From: Parietaria judaica
Lineage: Eukaryota; Streptophyta; Magnoliopsida; Rosales; Urticaceae
DNA length: 64,000 nucleotides
Direction: 5' to 3'
Assembly (NCBI GenBank): GCA_954871525.1
Contig: OX940863.1
Location: 26,548,001 to 26,612,000 of the forward strand
Under the pieces are notes generated by a model that worked only from the letters and a program-made list of their open reading frames with translations, had not been told where the DNA came from and made no database searches. Both the position numbers and the translations under genes were made by a program. Position 1 is the first letter of the stretch, and each line of letters starts with the position of its first letter. This document shows, piece after piece, positions 22,859 through 34,244 of this stretch.

Positions 22859-23887
22859 AAGAAATAGATGGAGTATTTTGGTCATAGATGAAAGATTACA
22901 CCTAGTTATATAATATATAATTAGCACTTTTTGACTCATTTTCTTGGAGTGTACTTATCCTTAAGATAATGTGAGACAAATTAACGTAAACTAGTCCCTA
23001 CAGCTAAATTTATGTCGTGCCCGCAAGTTATTATATGTCAGCATTGTTGGGATAAAATCTTAATATCCCGAACTAGAAAATCAAATTAATAATTACAGCA
23101 ATTAAAAAAGACCACAAATTGTAGTTTATTTTAAATGTCAGAAGTACATTATCTGTTTATCGTTTATAAATTTCTTCCTTGTAATGAAATTGAGAGAAGT
23201 TCAAATACAATTGCTCAATCTCACATTTGTTTTATGATTGTTATCGGCATCAGACATGTTATACATAAAGTTTAATTATGGTATAAATATATAATTTATG
23301 ATCAAAGTTGATAGCATGTACCTAATCTCTAAAAATGGCGGCATAATCGTACTCAAGGAACGTTTTGAGGGGTTGACCAGGATCGCCGTTGTTTTCCCGT
23401 TCATGTCCGTCAGATGGCTACTCACTGCGAGGCCACTTGTACGCCATGTGGATACCTCATTTGCCATATGGTAGTAGTGGGTTTTAAAACTGCTAAAGAA
23501 TCTTAATTGTTTCGGTTTATTTGATTTGGTTAGGTTTAATTTAGTTGTTTTAATTTATTTTTTATTTTAAGTTGGTAATGGTAGCTAACGTGGTTGCACA
23601 CATGATATCTTACGTTGGACAGGTGGCGATAGGTTAATGGATCTGTGGCGAGAAGTGACGCAAAAGAAAACAACGATACTAGTACTTGTCAATCCCTCGA
23701 AACGCTCATGGAGCACTATTATCTTTACTTGTAGTGGTTGAGTATATGCGAACAATTTTGACCATAAATTGAATATATATATCGCAATTAATCCTAGCAT
23801 GACGATCAACCAATCCACGACGGATATAGGTTGTAGGAACTTTATCTCACGTACATTATTGTGTCACAATTTAAATAGAGAAAATAA

Positions 23888-25089
23888 CAACATAAGTATC
23901 CAAAGTCTTTGAAAAGTTAACATTAAGTTCCCATTCTTTTGTTTAGGCGGCGAAAGTTGACACTCTTATTTTATGTCTTCCCTCATGTTTTCGTCCAAAA
24001 CCGTTAAGCAATGCCACATGTCAGTTTGAAAACCCATTAAATATACCATTGTTTATCACGGATAAATCAGTTTAATTTTTGTTGACGTGGTTTCGCACAC
24101 CAACAGTCACGAAAACTTGTGTATGGGATTTCGATTTGAATTTACTAAATGATCGTGAATCTTGACCTCCGCGTCGTCAATACTTTGACGGTGACAAAAT
24201 AAAAATAAGAGCAGTAAAAACACGAGGTTTTTTAGAGAGGTTCGTCCCAATGCGGTAGTTGACTACGTCCTCTGTAAGTTTATTGATTTGAAAAGAAGGA
24301 TCAACCAGATACATAAGCCGATTCCAAGTTGATCGAAAAAGATGAAAGAAAACACTCTGAAAATACAAATCTCACAGACTCTTTTCTCTCAGTTGATGTT
24401 TGCGTGCGTGAAATGGAGCTGTCTTCTTGCTTTTATAGGCCTTTGGTTTCTGCCCGTTGGAGACTTTGTGAACGTTAGTAGTGGCTCCGAGTTTGGTGCT
24501 TGACTAACTTCCGAGCTGACACATGGGCCACTTCTCGAGAGAATTGCACAGTAGTGGACTTTGACCTGGCGTCGTGGGAGTTTGAATTCATGTCGTGGCG
24601 CTTATCCTGGTCGGGCTTCGGAGCGTTTGAATGAAGCTTTGACATGTTCTGCTCGGCTTTCTTGCTAGTGCTATATTCTTGCTTGGGTCCCTTTCTGTCA
24701 ATTTCTGCCCGGGATGAGCCTTGAGTCTTGGGCCGAGAAGGTTGGTCGGGCCTGGGCCTCATTCTCTTTTTTATTGGGCTTTTGTTTAATATATTTCAAA
24801 GGTCCATTTGTACGAATAATCAATTATATTCATAACTTTGGTCTAAATTATTTGGACCGTAAATTTAATTAATGTGAGCTTATCGTTCCAAATACGGAAC
24901 GAATTTACACATCAACAATTTTTTATATTAAAAATAGCATATTTAATGGGTTTGAAATAGTGATACGTGGCGCGGTTCTGGACAGAAACATGACGGAAGA
25001 CACAAAATAAGAGTTTGGCAACTTTCGTCGCAAAAAAAAAAAAAAGAGCTTAATGTTAACTTTTTAAAGACTTTGAGTACTTATGCCGC
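23888..25089. mobile_element. Foldback/MULE-type MITE split by a solo LTR
   Basis: Arms of about 165 bp at 23888-24055 and 24935-25089 are inverted copies: GGCATAAGTACTCAAAGTC, AAAAGTTAACATTAAG, CGAAAGTTG, ACTCTTATTTTRTGTCTTCC and CCCATTAAATAT occur in the same order on both sides. The middle is almost entirely a solo LTR (24080-24917), so the original MITE was only about 360 bp. The arm ends carry the word GCGGCATAAGT, also seen in the MITE inside the MGL intron. No coding capacity. Confidence 0.7.
24080..24917 (-). mobile_element. Solo LTR, 838 bp
   Basis: The segment starts TGTTGACGTGG and ends ACACATCAACA, giving TG..CA termini with a perfect 6-bp inverted repeat (TGTTGA/TCAACA). It is flanked by ATTTT on both sides, the 5-bp target duplication expected for an LTR retrotransposon (low complexity, but exact). 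On the minus strand a TATA box (GGCCTATAAAAGCAAG) lies mid-element, suggesting minus orientation. No second LTR or internal pol sequence is nearby, so it is best read as the product of LTR-LTR recombination. Superfamily undetermined. Confidence 0.65.
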
Positions 25090-25421
25090 TTTTTTTTTCA
25101 TTTATATATATATAAAAAGGAAAATGTCCTCACATAACTCCAAAATTTGAATCATGTCGTTTTGATAAGTGTTGCCACGTGTATATATAGTCAAGTTTCT
25201 AGAAACGTGGATTTCATGCTTAAGAAAAAAGAAAAACGTAGAAGTCTGAAATATTGTGAATCGTTTCCACTTCTTTACGTTCTACTCACACGAAAGAGCA
25301 TGAAATAGTATCTAAATAAATCGACTGATATCGAAATCGTTCGGCGAAACATGACAAACACACGTTAGTCCAGTTTCGTCCCGTTCTGGGTCCTTAGTAA
25401 AACGAGCTATTTTAAAATTAA

Positions 25422-25553
25422 GGGTTAATAAACGAAACGTTCATTTTGTGTTAATTTTTTTTTTAAAAATGACTCATTACGTGTAGTTTTTACTTAGACA
25501 AATAGATAGTTTTAAAAAAAAATTGACATAAAATGAGTATTTCATACAATTTC
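25422..25553. mobile_element. Small foldback MITE, 132 bp
   Basis: The left arm GGGTTAATAAACGAAACG and following TTCATTTTGTG pair with the inverted right arm GAAATTGTATGAAATACTC and ATTTTATGTC. The same family, better preserved, occurs at 47506-47636 inside a copia LTR (GGGTTAATTAACGAAATACC). Non-coding. Confidence 0.55.
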
Positions 25554-26303
25554 TAATTAAATTATTAAAAATAAAGTTCACAAATTTCGCTCCTCATTTT
25601 AGCCATTACAAGCTAATAGAGTTCCATCTTTTTCACAAATCTCTCTGTTCTCTCTCAAAGTTTTTTTTTTAAAAAAAAAAACACTTTTAAGAGAAATCAG
25701 TGAGAAAATCCTTTCTATTCATCACTCATCATACAAAAGATCTTCACATTCTAACTCAATTTTTTTTTTAAATTTTTATATCCCAAACTACACTATATTT
25801 TACCTAAAATTATACCACATGTTCTTTTTTTTTTAATATATATAGAGCCTACGGTTATGATTTTATATTTTTTTAACTATAAATTTCTCAAAATTAGTTT
25901 TTTAATTTATCTTTTTGGAAAAAAAAACTGAAAATCTTACGGACTTGATTTTGATAAAAATTAATAAAAAAAAAAATGAAGTCCAAATTATGATTTTTCA
26001 ATACTCAATAGAGATATAAGTTGTTTGAATCTCATTCAAAAACAACTTCGATGTTTTACAGAATTTAAAAAGATGCCGGGATCTAGCCCAAAACAATGTT
26101 TTAATATTTCAGACGAAATAAGAAGTTACGGGTTCTCATAGTTACATATGTTTTGTGAAAAATATAAAAATACAAAACATATTCGCTGTCAAAAATTAAG
26201 GACAGTTTGTTAAGAACGTTTTGTCTAGTTCAATATCAATTTACCCTATTTTTAAAATACCTTAAAAGTCCGATCAGATCTGTTGCGGCAACGGTTAGAG
26301 CTC

Positions 26304-26630
26304 TGTTTTAAATTTGTACGTCTTCATATCGATTTATATTTTCTCTCATCAACCCTCGTAACGATATTTGTTATATATCGTAGAGAGCTTGCGAGTAGTG
26401 AATCTTTTGCTACGTTGCGAAAAGATTAAAAAAAAATGTTGAGTTTAGTCGAAAATTGCATAAAAAATTGAGATCGAAAGTTTTGAGAAAACCTTCTACA
26501 TGAAAAATCGTCATTGTATTTACAAACGAAATTTTCAATCGAACTAGTTAAACTTAAGTGAGTGAGGTATGAAAAAAAGAAAGGTATTCCTATATCAGAG
26601 AAATATACGCGAGTTATTATTAGGATTTCT
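26304..26630 (-). repeat. Right arm of the large inverted repeat
   Basis: This is the reverse complement of 22541-22858 (see that entry). The outer end reads GAGTTATTATTAGGATTTCT. Sequence outside both arms differs, and no clear target-site duplication was found. Confidence 0.85.
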
Positions 26631-28700
26631 TATCAAAATTGCAAGAAAAACGACTATAGCGATCCAGGTAAGCTCAACCTCATCGTAGTACGAATTGGTT
26701 TGAAAATAAAAATTAATTGAACATGATTGTTGCGTGTATCGTTTGACTAGGTAGGATGTCTTGAAAATATTCACTTGTTATATTATTTAACAAAGAGTGC
26801 ATATTTATTATGCGACGATTAAAAATATGTCATTAAATGACAGATGACGAAACGTGGTGTGAAACGCCACAAATATAATGATAATGTAGTTTATGTTATA
26901 ATTCACCTTGATTTTGATGCATATTATGATTCGTATGTTTCACTTGTTGTGTGTATTATATGAATAAGTAGAACATAAGAAAATACAAGAAAATATTACA
27001 GTGTATGATGTAACTAAAAAAAGACTAAAAAAGCCCATTTCAGCACTAATTGATCATGTAAATATCAATATTAAGTTGATGCGTCAAGAAACCTGATATT
27101 CAATTACACTTTTAAATGTCAGAAATTTTATTTCATCATGCATACATAATACAATACATAATTACATACATATCAAATAATAAAGATGGAAATCAAAGTT
27201 GATTAAAGAGCATTCAGGGCTTAATATCTTTCTATGTTTGGTTTGCAATATGCATACTATTTTATAGTTTCAGCTATTTTAGATATCGATTGATATTCAG
27301 TATACATTGCAATCGAGAACTATGACTGGTAACGATTATAACAAACTGTTTGGTTTTCGTTTTTTTTTTTTCCTTTCCGGGTTCAAAATATTTAATAATA
27401 AAATATGAGATCTTAGTCTCTGTTCGAGTTTTGGTCATGATATTTTATTCATTTTTACTATGATCAGGATAAAAAAGAGTAAAATATCATATTCAGATCC
27501 TTTAATTTTTCAAATGGTTTCACCAAATTTTTAAAATTTTTATTTTTAAAATTTATCACTCTTATTTTATATTATTTTTAAGGAAGTAATCATTTCTATA
27601 TTTATTTCGCCTATTTCTTTTTAATCATTACATTTTAGGTTCATTATTATTTTTTCTGTGTATTGTATATTATTTTAATATTTTTAAAATTCAAGTTCTA
27701 ACTCTCTAGAAACAAAGAGGATAACGGTTAATACTGGTATAATCATAAAATTACCTCTTGTTTCGATTTCGAAGAACCCGGATGTAGTTTACAACAATAT
27801 TTTTTTCTACAATTTATTTTTATTGCCTTTCGTACATATTTAAAAAAGATATTAAACAAGAAAATGTATTTTCTATTTCTAATAAATTAAAGTGTCCTAT
27901 GGCTATATGTACCAATCTGCACAAGAATCTTGGACGTATTTATTAATTTTATTCATCTTTCACCACAATAATAAACCGATTCTAATTCAAAAACAAAAAT
28001 CCCGAACGATAAAATCATGGGCAGATTCACTGTACCTAAACATATCCACATATACAATTTTAAAATTCTTATATTCATATATAACTTTTAGAGTTATTAA
28101 CGGTAAAATTACTTAATTTTTTTTTGGAAATAGTACGATGTAGAGTTAGTTTATCAAATTGTGGCAAAAGTATATATGTCTACTTTTTTTAGCGGATTGG
28201 TAGACCTCTTCCACTAGTCCGTTAGTTTTTTTATTTTACTTTCATATGTGATGACGTCAACAACGCAAGTCGTGATGCTAAGAGATGAACTTAGAATTTT
28301 AGAGAAAAAAGTGAGAAGAAAAATAAGAATTTGCAGTGTTGATGTTCCCAGAATACGTGTTTACAATTGCATCACCATTTATTTTGATGTTCGTGTTTGA
28401 TCCTTTGAGTTTATTTATTTTATTTAGTGTTAACATCATCACCGACAAAAAAATTCAAAATAACTATAAAAAAATGGATGAAATCAACCAATCCATTAAA
28501 AAAGTAAGTTTAAATACTTTCACTACAAATTTAAAATGAACCATGTTGCCGTTTCTAAACCACTTAAATAGTTTTGCCACTAAAAATCTTTAATTTTTAA
28601 CAATTTAGAAACCATACGTAAGCAAATTAGGAATTTCAGTAATATCGCATCTTCACATTAATTAGTGGTGATTAATAATAATAAATAATAATCGCTCTCC
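26631..28700. other. Intergenic DNA upstream of the first MGL gene
   Basis: AT-rich, no recognised gene or element ends. Weak short frames at 27892-28116 and 28336-28539 have no similarity I can identify and look like chance. The MGL promoter should occupy the last few hundred bases. Confidence 0.5.
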
Positions 28701-28708
28701 TATAAATA
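28701..28708 (+). promoter_or_regulatory. TATA box of the first MGL gene
   Basis: TATAAATA lies 69 bp upstream of the ATG at 28777. The second MGL copy has the same CTATAAATA word about 94 bp before its ATG, suggesting a conserved core promoter. Confidence 0.65.
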
Positions 28709-28776
28709 TCCACGTAAAACTCCTCAACAATCGCAACTTCAATCCCAAAACGAAAGGGGAATATTCGATCCCAGAG

Positions 28777-31700
28777 ATGGCCGACACCAGAACCAAACGC
28801 CCCTTCGACGGTGACAACGGCCACGTGGCGGCGAAGAAGGCCACCCTCTTTGCCGTTGACCAAGAATCAACGGCCATGGACCCCGCAGCCGCGCTGGCCA
28901 CGGTCCGGCACGAGTTCGGCGAGCACGGTGGCGTGAACATGTCGATCGAGGCGTCGGCCACGTTCACAGTGATGGAGCCGGAGACGATGCGGCGGATGTT
29001 TGCCGGCGAGCTCGGCGCCGACCGCGACTTCTTCATCTACAGCCGCCACTTCAACCCGACGGTGCTCGCCCTCGGCCGCCAGATGGCGGCCCTCGAGGGC
29101 ACCGAGGCCGCCTACTGCACGGCCAGCGGCATGTCGGCGATCTCCGCCACGCTGATGCAGCTCGCGCCGAGTGGCAGCGCCATCGTGGCCTCGCGCACGC
29201 TCTACGGCGGGACCTACGCGCTGCTCGCGCATTTCCTGCCGCGCACGTGCAACGTCGCGACGACGTTCGTGGACGTGGGCGACGTGGTGGGCGTGCGGCG
29301 CGCGCTGGCCGAGAGCGGGGCGCGCGTGCTCTACTTTGAGAGCGTGTCGAACCCGACGCTGGCCGTGGCGGACGTGCCGGCGCTGAGCCAGATGGCGCAT
29401 GAGATGGGCGTGACGGTGGTGGTGGACAACACTTTCGCGCCGATGGTGCTCTCGCCGGCGCGGCTCGGCGCCGACGTGGTGGTGCACAGCATCTCCAAGT
29501 TTATTAGCGGCGGGGCTGACATTATTGCAGGTAATAATCTCTTTTCTTTCATTAGATTGTCTAAAATTAAAGAAAAAAAATTCAAAATTTAATGTTTCTA
29601 AAATTATTAAAAACATAAATTTTGTATTCCTTTTTGCAATATTAATTCAATAATTTCATAATTAGAGGATAAAATTTGGGAAGGCTTTTTTGTTGTTGTT
29701 TTGTTTTTGTTTTTGGTTTTCAAACCAATGGCATGTGTAATTTTTATGTAAACTGTATGCAATTATGAAAATCACATAACAAAGTTACAAATTTATTTAT
29801 ATATTGTCAAAACATATTTTTCAATTTGTGGGATACATATATTGATTTGAGTTTTGTTCATGGATATCCATTTCTTAAAATTCTGCATAAATATTTCTGA
29901 ATGCTCTAACATTAATGATATACTCGTAAATTTAAAGACTTTAAAATGTTGCTTGTTATTCGTGCCTTAACCGTCAGCTGAGTGTACAGTCTGTACTTGA
30001 GTGGAGTCAGTGGTTACTGATTTCATTGGACGGAACACGTGTCACAACTCACAAGTCATCGTTCCCGTGAAGCTGGCCTTCTTCACTCATCTATATCCAC
30101 TTGGTTTACATGCACGAATTCACGTGACCGAACCTATTCACTGCTTTTGTTTGCGTACCCTTCATACGTGAAACGTTTCAATTGGAGTTCACTAGTGACA
30201 AAAATTGGTGTAAACGTCGTGTCATCATCAGGGAGTGGGACAATGGTAAAAATATGTTTATTTTAAGTTTTTCTCTAACGGGTTAATTGCGGCATAACTC
30301 TTTGGCCTTAGATCAATCGGAACGGCATAGCCTCAACTCAATTTAATAGCGGTATAAGTGTCGAAAGTTAAATTCCATTCATTTTTTACTAACGGTTGTT
30401 AACCAACTTTGACGTGGCGAGCTTCTCTTCTACGTGGGTGCCACGTCATCATCTATGTCGGCGACTCTCTGTCATATCACCCATCTGAAGTGACGTAACT
30501 ATAATGCATATGGAGGGGACTGATGACCCAGATGAGATGATGTGGTAGAGAGTAACTGACGTGGATGATAACGTCGTGCCCACGTGGAAGAGAAGCTTGT
30601 CACGTCAAAGTTGATTAACAACCATTAGTAAAATATGGATGGAATTTAACTTTCGGTACTTATACCGCTATTAAATGAAGTTGAGGCTATGCCGCTCCAA
30701 TTGACTTAAAATTGAAGACTTATGCTTCAATTAACCGTTCTCTTTGGTGATCTGTTTTTTTCCTTTTTCCTTGCAAAAGTAACATTTTAGGCCAACACGT
30801 ATCCTTACCTCATTAGATATGGTAGAACTGTCATTACCAACCCTAATCTCCATTAATATATTTAAATAATTACTCTGTCCTTATCATGACATCATGCCTT
30901 CTCACTCTAAGGACATTAAATAAGATAATATCTATACAAAAATAATACTTATCTCAATTCCATTAACACATTTAATTATAAATAATATATATATATACAC
31001 ATTATTGCCATATATCTTGGGGTAATGATTTTTGATCCACTTATATTTTTTATGTTCTAATTTTAGTGACATATTTGAGTTCTTATATAGTTATAAAATA
31101 TACTTTTAGAAACGATAATTGAGCGAGCAATGCATTCATATCTAAGTTGTTCAATCGAACTGAAAAGAATAACTATGAAGACGTTAAATCGGTCTCAAAC
31201 TTAATCATTGATTATCTTGTCCATGATAATCCTCAGGCGCGGTGTGCGGGCCGGCGAAGCTGGTGAACTCGATGATGGACCTCACCCAGGGGGCGCTGAT
31301 GCTGCTGGGGCCGACGATGAACGCGAAGGTGGCGTTCGAGCTGTCGGAGCGAGTGCCACACTTGGCGTTGCGAATGAAAGAGCATTGCCAGAGGGCGTTG
31401 GTGTTCGCGCAGCGGATGAAGAAGCTCGGGCTGAAGGTGATCTACCCGGGGCTCGAGGACCACCCGCACCACAAGCTCATGAAGGGCATGGCCCACAAGG
31501 AGTACGGCTTCGGAGGCATCCTGTGTGTGGACATGGGCACCGAGGAAAGGGCCAACAGGCTCATGAACCTCCTCCAAAACTACTCGCAGTTCGGCTTCAT
31601 GGCCGTCAGCCTCGGTTACTACGAAACCCTAATGTCGTGCTCCGGGAGCAGCACCAGCAGCGAGCTAACCGACAACGAGAAGGACCTAGCCGGGATCTCC

Positions 31701-31814
31701 CCGGGGCTGATCAGATTATCCGTCGGATACGTCGGCACGCTCGAGCAGAGGTGGGCGCAGTTCGAAAAGGCGCTCGCCAGGCTGCAGGATCCTGCCTTCT
31801 TGAGCAAGAGCTGA
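28777..31814 (+). CDS. MGL: Methionine gamma-lyase, copy 1 (intact)
   Basis: Two exons, 28777-29530 and 31237-31814, join in phase at GT-AG sites to 443 aa, close to Arabidopsis MGL. The enzyme is a cytosolic PLP-dependent lyase of the Cys/Met-metabolism family that splits methionine to methanethiol, ammonia and 2-oxobutyrate, feeding isoleucine synthesis. Visible residues: FIYSRHFNPTV (PLP phosphate contact), TASGMSAIS (cofactor phosphate loop), Asp217 in VVDNTFAPM (pyridine nitrogen) and Schiff-base Lys241 in HSISKFISGGAD. The C-terminal domain includes LVNSMMDLTQGALM, PGLEDHPHHKLM, SCSGSSTSSEL and GISPGLIRLSVGYVG. The first exon is very GC-rich compared with the flanks. The 1.7-kb intron carries a MITE. 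No lesions seen. A second, frameshifted copy lies 25 kb downstream. Confidence 0.94.
30277..30739. mobile_element. Foldback MITE (463 bp) in the MGL intron
   Basis: Almost the whole segment is an imperfect palindrome. The left arm AACGGGTTAATTGCGGCATA, GGCATAGCCTCAACT, TTTAATAGCGGTATAAGT, CGAAAGTTAAATTCCAT and CTTCTCTTCTACGTGGG recurs inverted on the right in the same order. Arms are about 200 bp. Long, near full-length arms and the GCGGCATAA word suggest a MULE-derived foldback element. A target duplication could not be fixed with confidence. Confidence 0.75.
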
Positions 31815-33716
31815 TCATTTTATTTGTGTTTTATTGCCTTCTGGCTCTGTAAATTCTATGGCCATGCGTTGACTTTGACTACATTTGGATCTTGTAAGCA
31901 TATGGTTGCTAGTGCCGCCTTTAATGGATTGCTAGATCTTTATTTTCTTTCATGTGTTAAATCTTGAATTTATTTAAAAAGGAGAAAAAAAAGGGTAAGA
32001 TCTTGTATACCCGGTTTTTGTTTTACAAAATCGGGAACCGATACTGGCTCGGGGCCTAAAAGGTTATTGATTCTTGTTTTGATTTTAGATTCTGGATCAT
32101 TTTTTTTTTTATATTTTTGCATTGTATTAATGTTTTAATTAAGTTGATTTTTTATTATCATTTCAAGGTAATTAAATAAGACAAAATTTATAAGGGAGCT
32201 TAATCTAATTAGCCATTTCAATGTTTTGAAATTGTTAAAATAGTCATTGTTTGGTTAATTTTGTGACATAGCCAATAAACCACATTAACACATATAAAAT
32301 GACTTATCTACCCTTATTATCAATAATAATTAATATTAAAATTCAGATTTATATATCCATTAAATGCTACGAATTTTAAATCGTCCAAATATTGTGGTAC
32401 GAAATTATTATCTTTAATTATATATGAAAATAAATAAATGCTATAAAATAGGTAACTAAAATTTAAATACACCAATCACTCCCATAATAATAGCGTGGTA
32501 TAAGGGTTGGTCAATCAATGTAAAACTAATATGACACTCAAAATTCAACGCATAATTAGAATGTACCACTTTTTTTATGGAAAATTATTGAATATCATAT
32601 TAATACCTTATTTTTAGTTGACTATTATTTAAATACCAAAATTAATATGTGATATATATTTGAAAACCCACCATTCATGCATAAACCATACCAAATATCC
32701 ACGTTGTACTTTAAAAAATATATACAGTGAATTAACACGTCACGTACGTGAATTTAATGTGAATTAACACGAATTAACAAATAATAACGTGAATATACAG
32801 TGAATTAGACACGAATTAACAAACATTAACGTCAATGTACCGTTAATTAGACACAAGTTAACAAACATTAACACGAAAACTCATGTTAATTACAGTAACA
32901 TTAACACGAATTAGGGGCATAATTTATTAATTTACATAATTTATTAATATTAAAAATGAAAAAAAAAAACGATTTACATAATTTATTAATATAAAAAACA
33001 AAACAAAAAAAGATCAGGGGCAATATTGAGATAGATATTTCAGCTTTCAATGCCACATCATCAAAATTGGCTATTTTACTAATTAATTTCGTACGTTTGA
33101 TAAATATAAATTTAAACATTAGATGATGGTTATCTACTACGATTTCTCAATTTATAAAGGTTTACATTTTTTAAATCGGGTTCGGACTAGCTCAACCAAA
33201 ACCGGGCTGAAAATAGCTAAAATCCCCTTTTTGAGCCCCGGTGTCAGACATACTAAAATGTGTCCAAACATTATAACACAACACAAGCTTGTTTTTCTTT
33301 TTCTTTTTTTTTTTAATTAAAAAAAAAAAAACAAACACACACACTTGTTTTAATGTAGATATGTAATAAATATTCAAAATTTCAAATGTAACACCCCCAT
33401 TAACTATATGTATTAGACTTGATTTTTTTTTCTTCTTTCAAACATAGTGGCCATTTTTTTTTGACAAACAGAGCCAAACGCTTGACAGGCTTTGGCTCAA
33501 GCTTGAAAGTTGAGGAGGCCCTTACAAATCACTAGTCAGAGTGAGTAATTGAGCAAGTTGAGGCCCAATGATCACATTTTTAGTAGGACGATATAACACA
33601 TGAAACGTACAAAATAACTAATAAATTGCCTCATGTATAAAACTTTGAACTCTTATATCTGGCACCAGGGTTCCAATTACCGACGATAATTGTCGATAAT
33701 CGCCGATGATCGAGCT
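31815..33716. other. Intergenic DNA downstream of the first MGL gene
   Basis: AT-rich without recognised genes. A patch at about 32715-32905 consists of degenerate tandem units of about 42 bp built from GTGAATTAACACGAATTAAC-like sequence. A second short patch near 33690 (CGACGATAATTGTCGATAAT) is the insertion site of the next hAT MITE. Confidence 0.55.
32715..32905. repeat. Degenerate 42-bp tandem repeat
   Basis: About four imperfect units; the clearest adjacent pair is around 32788-32871, sharing TTAGACACGAATTAACAAAC-type sequence. Part of each unit contains ACACGAATTAACA. Confidence 0.6.
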
Positions 33717-34023
33717 CAGAGCCGGCCCGATAGGTGGGCGAGTTGGGCGACCGCCCAAGGCCCCCAATATTTAAAGGCCCCCAATATTATATAATGTAGA
33801 AGAATGCTTATAAGATCAGATGAAAGAGGTCTCCTTGTTTGTGTTGTAAGTAATGAAACTTGAAAAATCAAGAACAATAACATACTTACTAGAAAAATCA
33901 AGAAAAAAATATATTTCGTGGAGCAACAATAAATATTTGTATTTAAGCATAGTACGTTGTGCAAGTATATTATTATTAAGAAATTATTCGCCCAAGGCCC
34001 CCGAAAATATTGGGCCGGCTCTG
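33717..34023. mobile_element. hAT MITE, 307 bp
   Basis: Perfect 12-bp terminal inverted repeats CAGAGCCGGCCC...GGGCCGGCTCTG are flanked by the exact 8-bp duplication ATCGAGCT (33709-33716 and 34024-34031). Subterminal CGCCCAAGGCCCCC occurs on both sides. No coding capacity. This is a well-defined non-autonomous hAT insertion. Confidence 0.88.
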
Positions 34024-34244
34024 ATCGAGCTTTTCGATAGTTACCGGTAAGTTGCCGGCTCTAACACTTATCGTTTTATATGCTTTTCGACGATTATCGA
34101 GGTTTTCGATAAAACATTTTCCAAATGAGGGTCTTTTCGGTGCAAATAAAAAAAAGGGCAAAAATAATTATACTCACTCAAGAGCACCTCACCTCACCCC
34201 ACCCCGCCTCGCCTCGCGCGTTCGGTAAGTTGAATCTTGTCTGG

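Noticed and set aside
23045..23260. TGTTGGGATAAAATCTTAAT as the start of another LTR
   Set aside because: No matching CA end with a 5-bp duplication could be found, so it was not annotated.
24475..24762. 95-codon minus-strand frame, rich in Lys/Ser/Asp
   Set aside because: Lies entirely inside the solo LTR and has no recognisable domain; treated as LTR sequence.
28867..29616. 249-codon minus-strand frame opposite MGL exon 1
   Set aside because: His/Arg-rich composition typical of the antisense of a GC-rich exon; no family match and no promoter.
31208..31852. 214-codon plus-strand frame overlapping MGL exon 2
   Set aside because: Out of frame with the conserved C-terminal domain and of Gly/Ala/Asp/Arg-rich shadow composition.
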